A DNA stretch of 64,000 nt from Lonicera japonica. Taxonomy: Eukaryota; Streptophyta; Magnoliopsida; Dipsacales; Caprifoliaceae. Under the pieces are notes generated by a model, which was given only the letters and a program-made list of their open reading frames with translations, made no database searches and was not told the origin of the DNA. The DNA lies in contig CM038465.1 in NCBI GenBank assembly GCA_021464415.1, forward strand, positions 21,917,839 to 21,981,838. The letters are read 5' to 3'. Below, one piece after another: positions 62,101-64,000 of the stretch. A program made the translations under genes and the position numbers. Position 1 is the stretch's first letter. The number at the start of each line of letters is the position of its first letter.

Positions 62101-63120
62101 ACTTAGGAGACGCAATTTGACCAATGTACGTCACCTAAAGTAAATTTTTCTGATAAATTTTTCCCCAAAATTTTAAAAATTTGGAAATTCACTTAGGAGA
62201 CGCACATTGACCAATGTGCGTCGCCTAAAGTCACCCAATTTTCATCAAAATTTTGAATTTTCGAAAAAATTAAAAATTAACTTAGGAGACGCACTTTGAC
62301 CAATGTGCGTCGCCTAAATTAAATTTTCCCACCAAAATTTTTCACAAAAATTTAAAAATTTGGAAATTCACTGAGGAGACTCATATTGACCAATGTGCGT
62401 CGCTTAAAGCCACCCAATTTTCACCGAGAATTTGAAATTTTGAAAAATTGAAAATTAATTTAGGAGACGCACTTTGAGCAATGTGCGTCGCCTAAAGTAA
62501 TTTTCCCGCCTAAATATTTCGCAAAATTTTAAAAATATAGAAATTCAATTAGGAGACGCACTTTGACCAATGTGCGTCGCCTAAAGTAATTTTTCCCCGC
62601 CTAAATTTTTCACAAAATTTTAAAAATTTGGAAATTCACTGAGGAGACGCACTTTGACCAATGTGCGTCGCCTAAAGCCACCCAATTTTCACCGAGAATT
62701 TGAAATTTTGAAAAATTGAAAATTAATTTAGGAGACGCACTTTGAGCAATGTGCGTCGCCTAAAGTAATTTTCCCGCCTAAATATTTCGCAAAATTTTAA
62801 AAATATGGAAATTCAATTAGGAGACGCACATTGACCAATGTGCGTCGCCTAAAGCCACCCAATTTTCATCGAAATTTTGAAATTTTTAAAAAATGAAAAT
62901 TAATTTAGGAGACGCACTTTGACCAATGTGTGTCGCCTAAAGTAATTTTTCCCGCCAAAAGTTTTCACAAAATTTTGAAAATTTGGAAATTCACTGGGGA
63001 GACGCACTTTGACCAATGTGCGTCGCCTAAAGTCACTCAATTTTCATCGAATTTTTTAAAATTTTTAAAATTTGAAAATTTACTTACGAGACGTACTTTG
63101 ACCAATGTGCGTCACCTAAA
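62101..63120 (+). repeat. Inner subterminal array, twelve ~89-bp hairpin units
   Basis: Twelve units start near 62103, 62193, 62282, 62373, 62462, 62552, 62641, 62730, 62819, 62908, 62997 and 63087. The hairpin core gacgcacattg-ac-caatgtgcgtc has perfect 11-bp arms in several units, extended by TTAGG / CCTAA. Two kinds of linker (one with 'ttttcccgcc', one with 'cacccaattttcatcg') alternate, giving a higher-order period of ~179 bp. Confidence 0.9.
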
Positions 63121-63186
63121 GTTTTCCAACGGTCACATTTTAAATTGTTCAAAGCCCTTTGACCATATTTCTTCCACATTTCACTG

Positions 63187-63753
63187 ATGTTCTGTATTAT
63201 TACGCAAATGACTGATCTTCGAGTTAAAAGGGATTCTCATTACATGCCAGAACTGGAGATTCTGTCATATGAGCCTCAGGGTTACTATGCTTACTCACAA
63301 TGTGTCGTAAACGGAATCAACTTCGTTACATGGCAACGAGACTAGAACCGGAAGACCCAGAATAACGGAGTTATGGTAGAGGCAGATGGCATCTCCTACT
63401 ATGGGGTTCTTGAGGCAGTCGTCGAACTTAAGTACACAGAAGGCATGTCTGTTGTGTTGTTTAAGTGTAAATGGTATAACACTGACCCTGCAGAACCGGA
63501 CAACACAAAGACAGATTGTGGTCCTTTATCGGTGAACACTTGGACCAGTTGGTACGAAGACAGTCCATTTATTCTTACCAAAATAGCAAGACAAGTGTTT
63601 TACATAGATGATCCGTTTGCTGGTCCAGGTTGGAAAGTAGTTAATGTTATGTCCCATAGAGGTACGTACAGTGAGAGCGCACTTGCAAGGGACGAAGCCT
63701 CCACTACACAGTATGAAGTAAACGAACCCTATCAAGAGCCCCACACGATATGA
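63187..63753 (+). pseudogene. CACTA transposase-associated protein, DUF4216 region
   Basis: One frame runs from ATG 63187 to the stop at 63753 with a TAG at 63343. Before the stop: YAYSQCVVNGINFVTWQRD. After it: RKTQNNGVMVEADG, YYGVLEAVVELKY, VVLFKCKWYN and ARQVFYIDDPFAGPGWKVV. This order (xNGxxF, RKTQNxGV, YYGxLxEIxEL, VxLFKCxWxD, QVFYxDD...W.VV) is that of the DUF4216 domain at the C-terminal part of plant CACTA TNPD-type proteins. The Transposase_21 core and DUF4218 are missing. Function of DUF4216 is unknown. The downstream ATG at 63373 could give a 126-residue piece of no evident activity. Confidence 0.88.
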
Positions 63754-63905
63754 AGTAAACGAACCCTATTGTAATTCAAAAAAATGTAATTTCTTAATGT
63801 AATATTAGTCATGGTAATTAGCATATTTATTTTTTAACATTACATAAAAAGAAAATAAACTATTTAATATTACTTATTTTTTAACAACATATATATATAT
63901 ATATA

Positions 63906-64000
63906 CTAGGTATTACCTGTACCGTCCGGCACAGTGAAATAAAAAAAGAAGTAAATCACAAAATATTACATTCTTTAAAAGAGTAAACAACAAAAAAAGT
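63906..64000 (-). mobile_element. Helitron terminus, runs off the window
   Basis: A|CTAGGTATTACCTGTACC, then GTCCGGCACAGTG, after a (TA)n run repeats the family terminus. The hairpin arms CTGTaCC/GGcACAG are visible. The remainder lies beyond 64000. Confidence 0.7.

Larger units (their letters stand above)
61787..64000 (+). mobile_element. CACTA element with hairpin array and DUF4216 remnant, right end outside
   Basis: CACTACGCCAGAAAAGGG at 61787 follows 'tgagga'; copy A supplies the uninterrupted site (~1677-1700), so the duplicated triplet is probably gga (61784-61786). The terminal 1.3 kb is an array of hairpin units, then a C-terminal transposase-associated frame (63187-63753). The catalytic TNPD core normally between end and DUF4216 is absent, so this is an internally deleted derivative. 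The second end is not seen before 64000, and a Helitron begins inside it at 63906. Confidence 0.85.

Overview
This window is plant nuclear DNA, probably from a eudicot. It is strongly AT-rich, gene-poor, and dominated by transposable elements and duplicated blocks. The plant assignment rests on a CASP-like (CASPL5-type) membrane protein gene, a captured fragment of a HAK/KUP potassium transporter, an NHL/LEA_2-like gene pair, and typical plant element families: CACTA, hAT, Stowaway and Tourist-like MITEs, Helitrons, Copia, and Tat-like and chromovirus-like Gypsy LTRs. I cannot name the species. I recognised no tRNA, rRNA, organellar insert, CRISPR array or bacterial gene.

Layout. 1-2450 is one copy of a block of about 2.4 kb that recurs at 31266-32200 (its 5' part, itself tandemly duplicated), inside both arms of the palindrome at 33904-36690, at 39068-42680 (inverted) and at 60146-61783. 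The only apparently intact host gene is the CASPL5-type gene at 2889-3341 (-). 3.4-14.6 kb is AT-rich and holds a duplicated 5'-UTR-like block, Helitron pieces, MITEs and, at 13.67-14.64 kb, an orphan promoter with a first exon and an intron start. 14712-19744 is a CACTA element carrying a broken HAK/KUP piece. 20297-21541 and 22175-23246 are two non-autonomous hAT elements with exact 8-bp target duplications. 23.6-30.9 kb holds a signal-peptide exon with a triplicated start, two solo-LTR-like sequences in opposite orientation, and between them a palindrome made of two decayed copies of an NHL/LEA_2-like gene.

33.3-39.1 kb holds a CACTA end, a palindrome of about 2.8 kb and a Copia element reduced to gag plus protease. 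The LTRs of that Copia element carry clustered heat-shock-element motifs. One breakpoint of the palindrome lies inside a copy of the same LTR, so the inverted duplication happened after the insertion. 44.6-52.7 kb is a nest: a Tat-like LTR with a palindromic 12-mer array is interrupted by a chromovirus-like solo LTR, and a second LTR of that type sits in its leader. 53392-58284 is a complete but dead Copia element with an exact target duplication. A Helitron, another copy of the 2.4-kb block and a CACTA element follow. That last element has a hairpin array of about 89-bp period and a DUF4216 remnant, and it runs past the right edge.

Several insertions can be read against an empty site inside the same window. 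The duplicated blocks therefore give relative ages: host segment first, then inverted or segmental duplication, then MITE, LTR or CACTA insertion, except for the 34-37 kb palindrome, which is younger than the Copia element. No operon-like cooperation between genes is expected or seen. Most candidate ORFs are chance frames in AT-rich DNA or remnants of element proteins.
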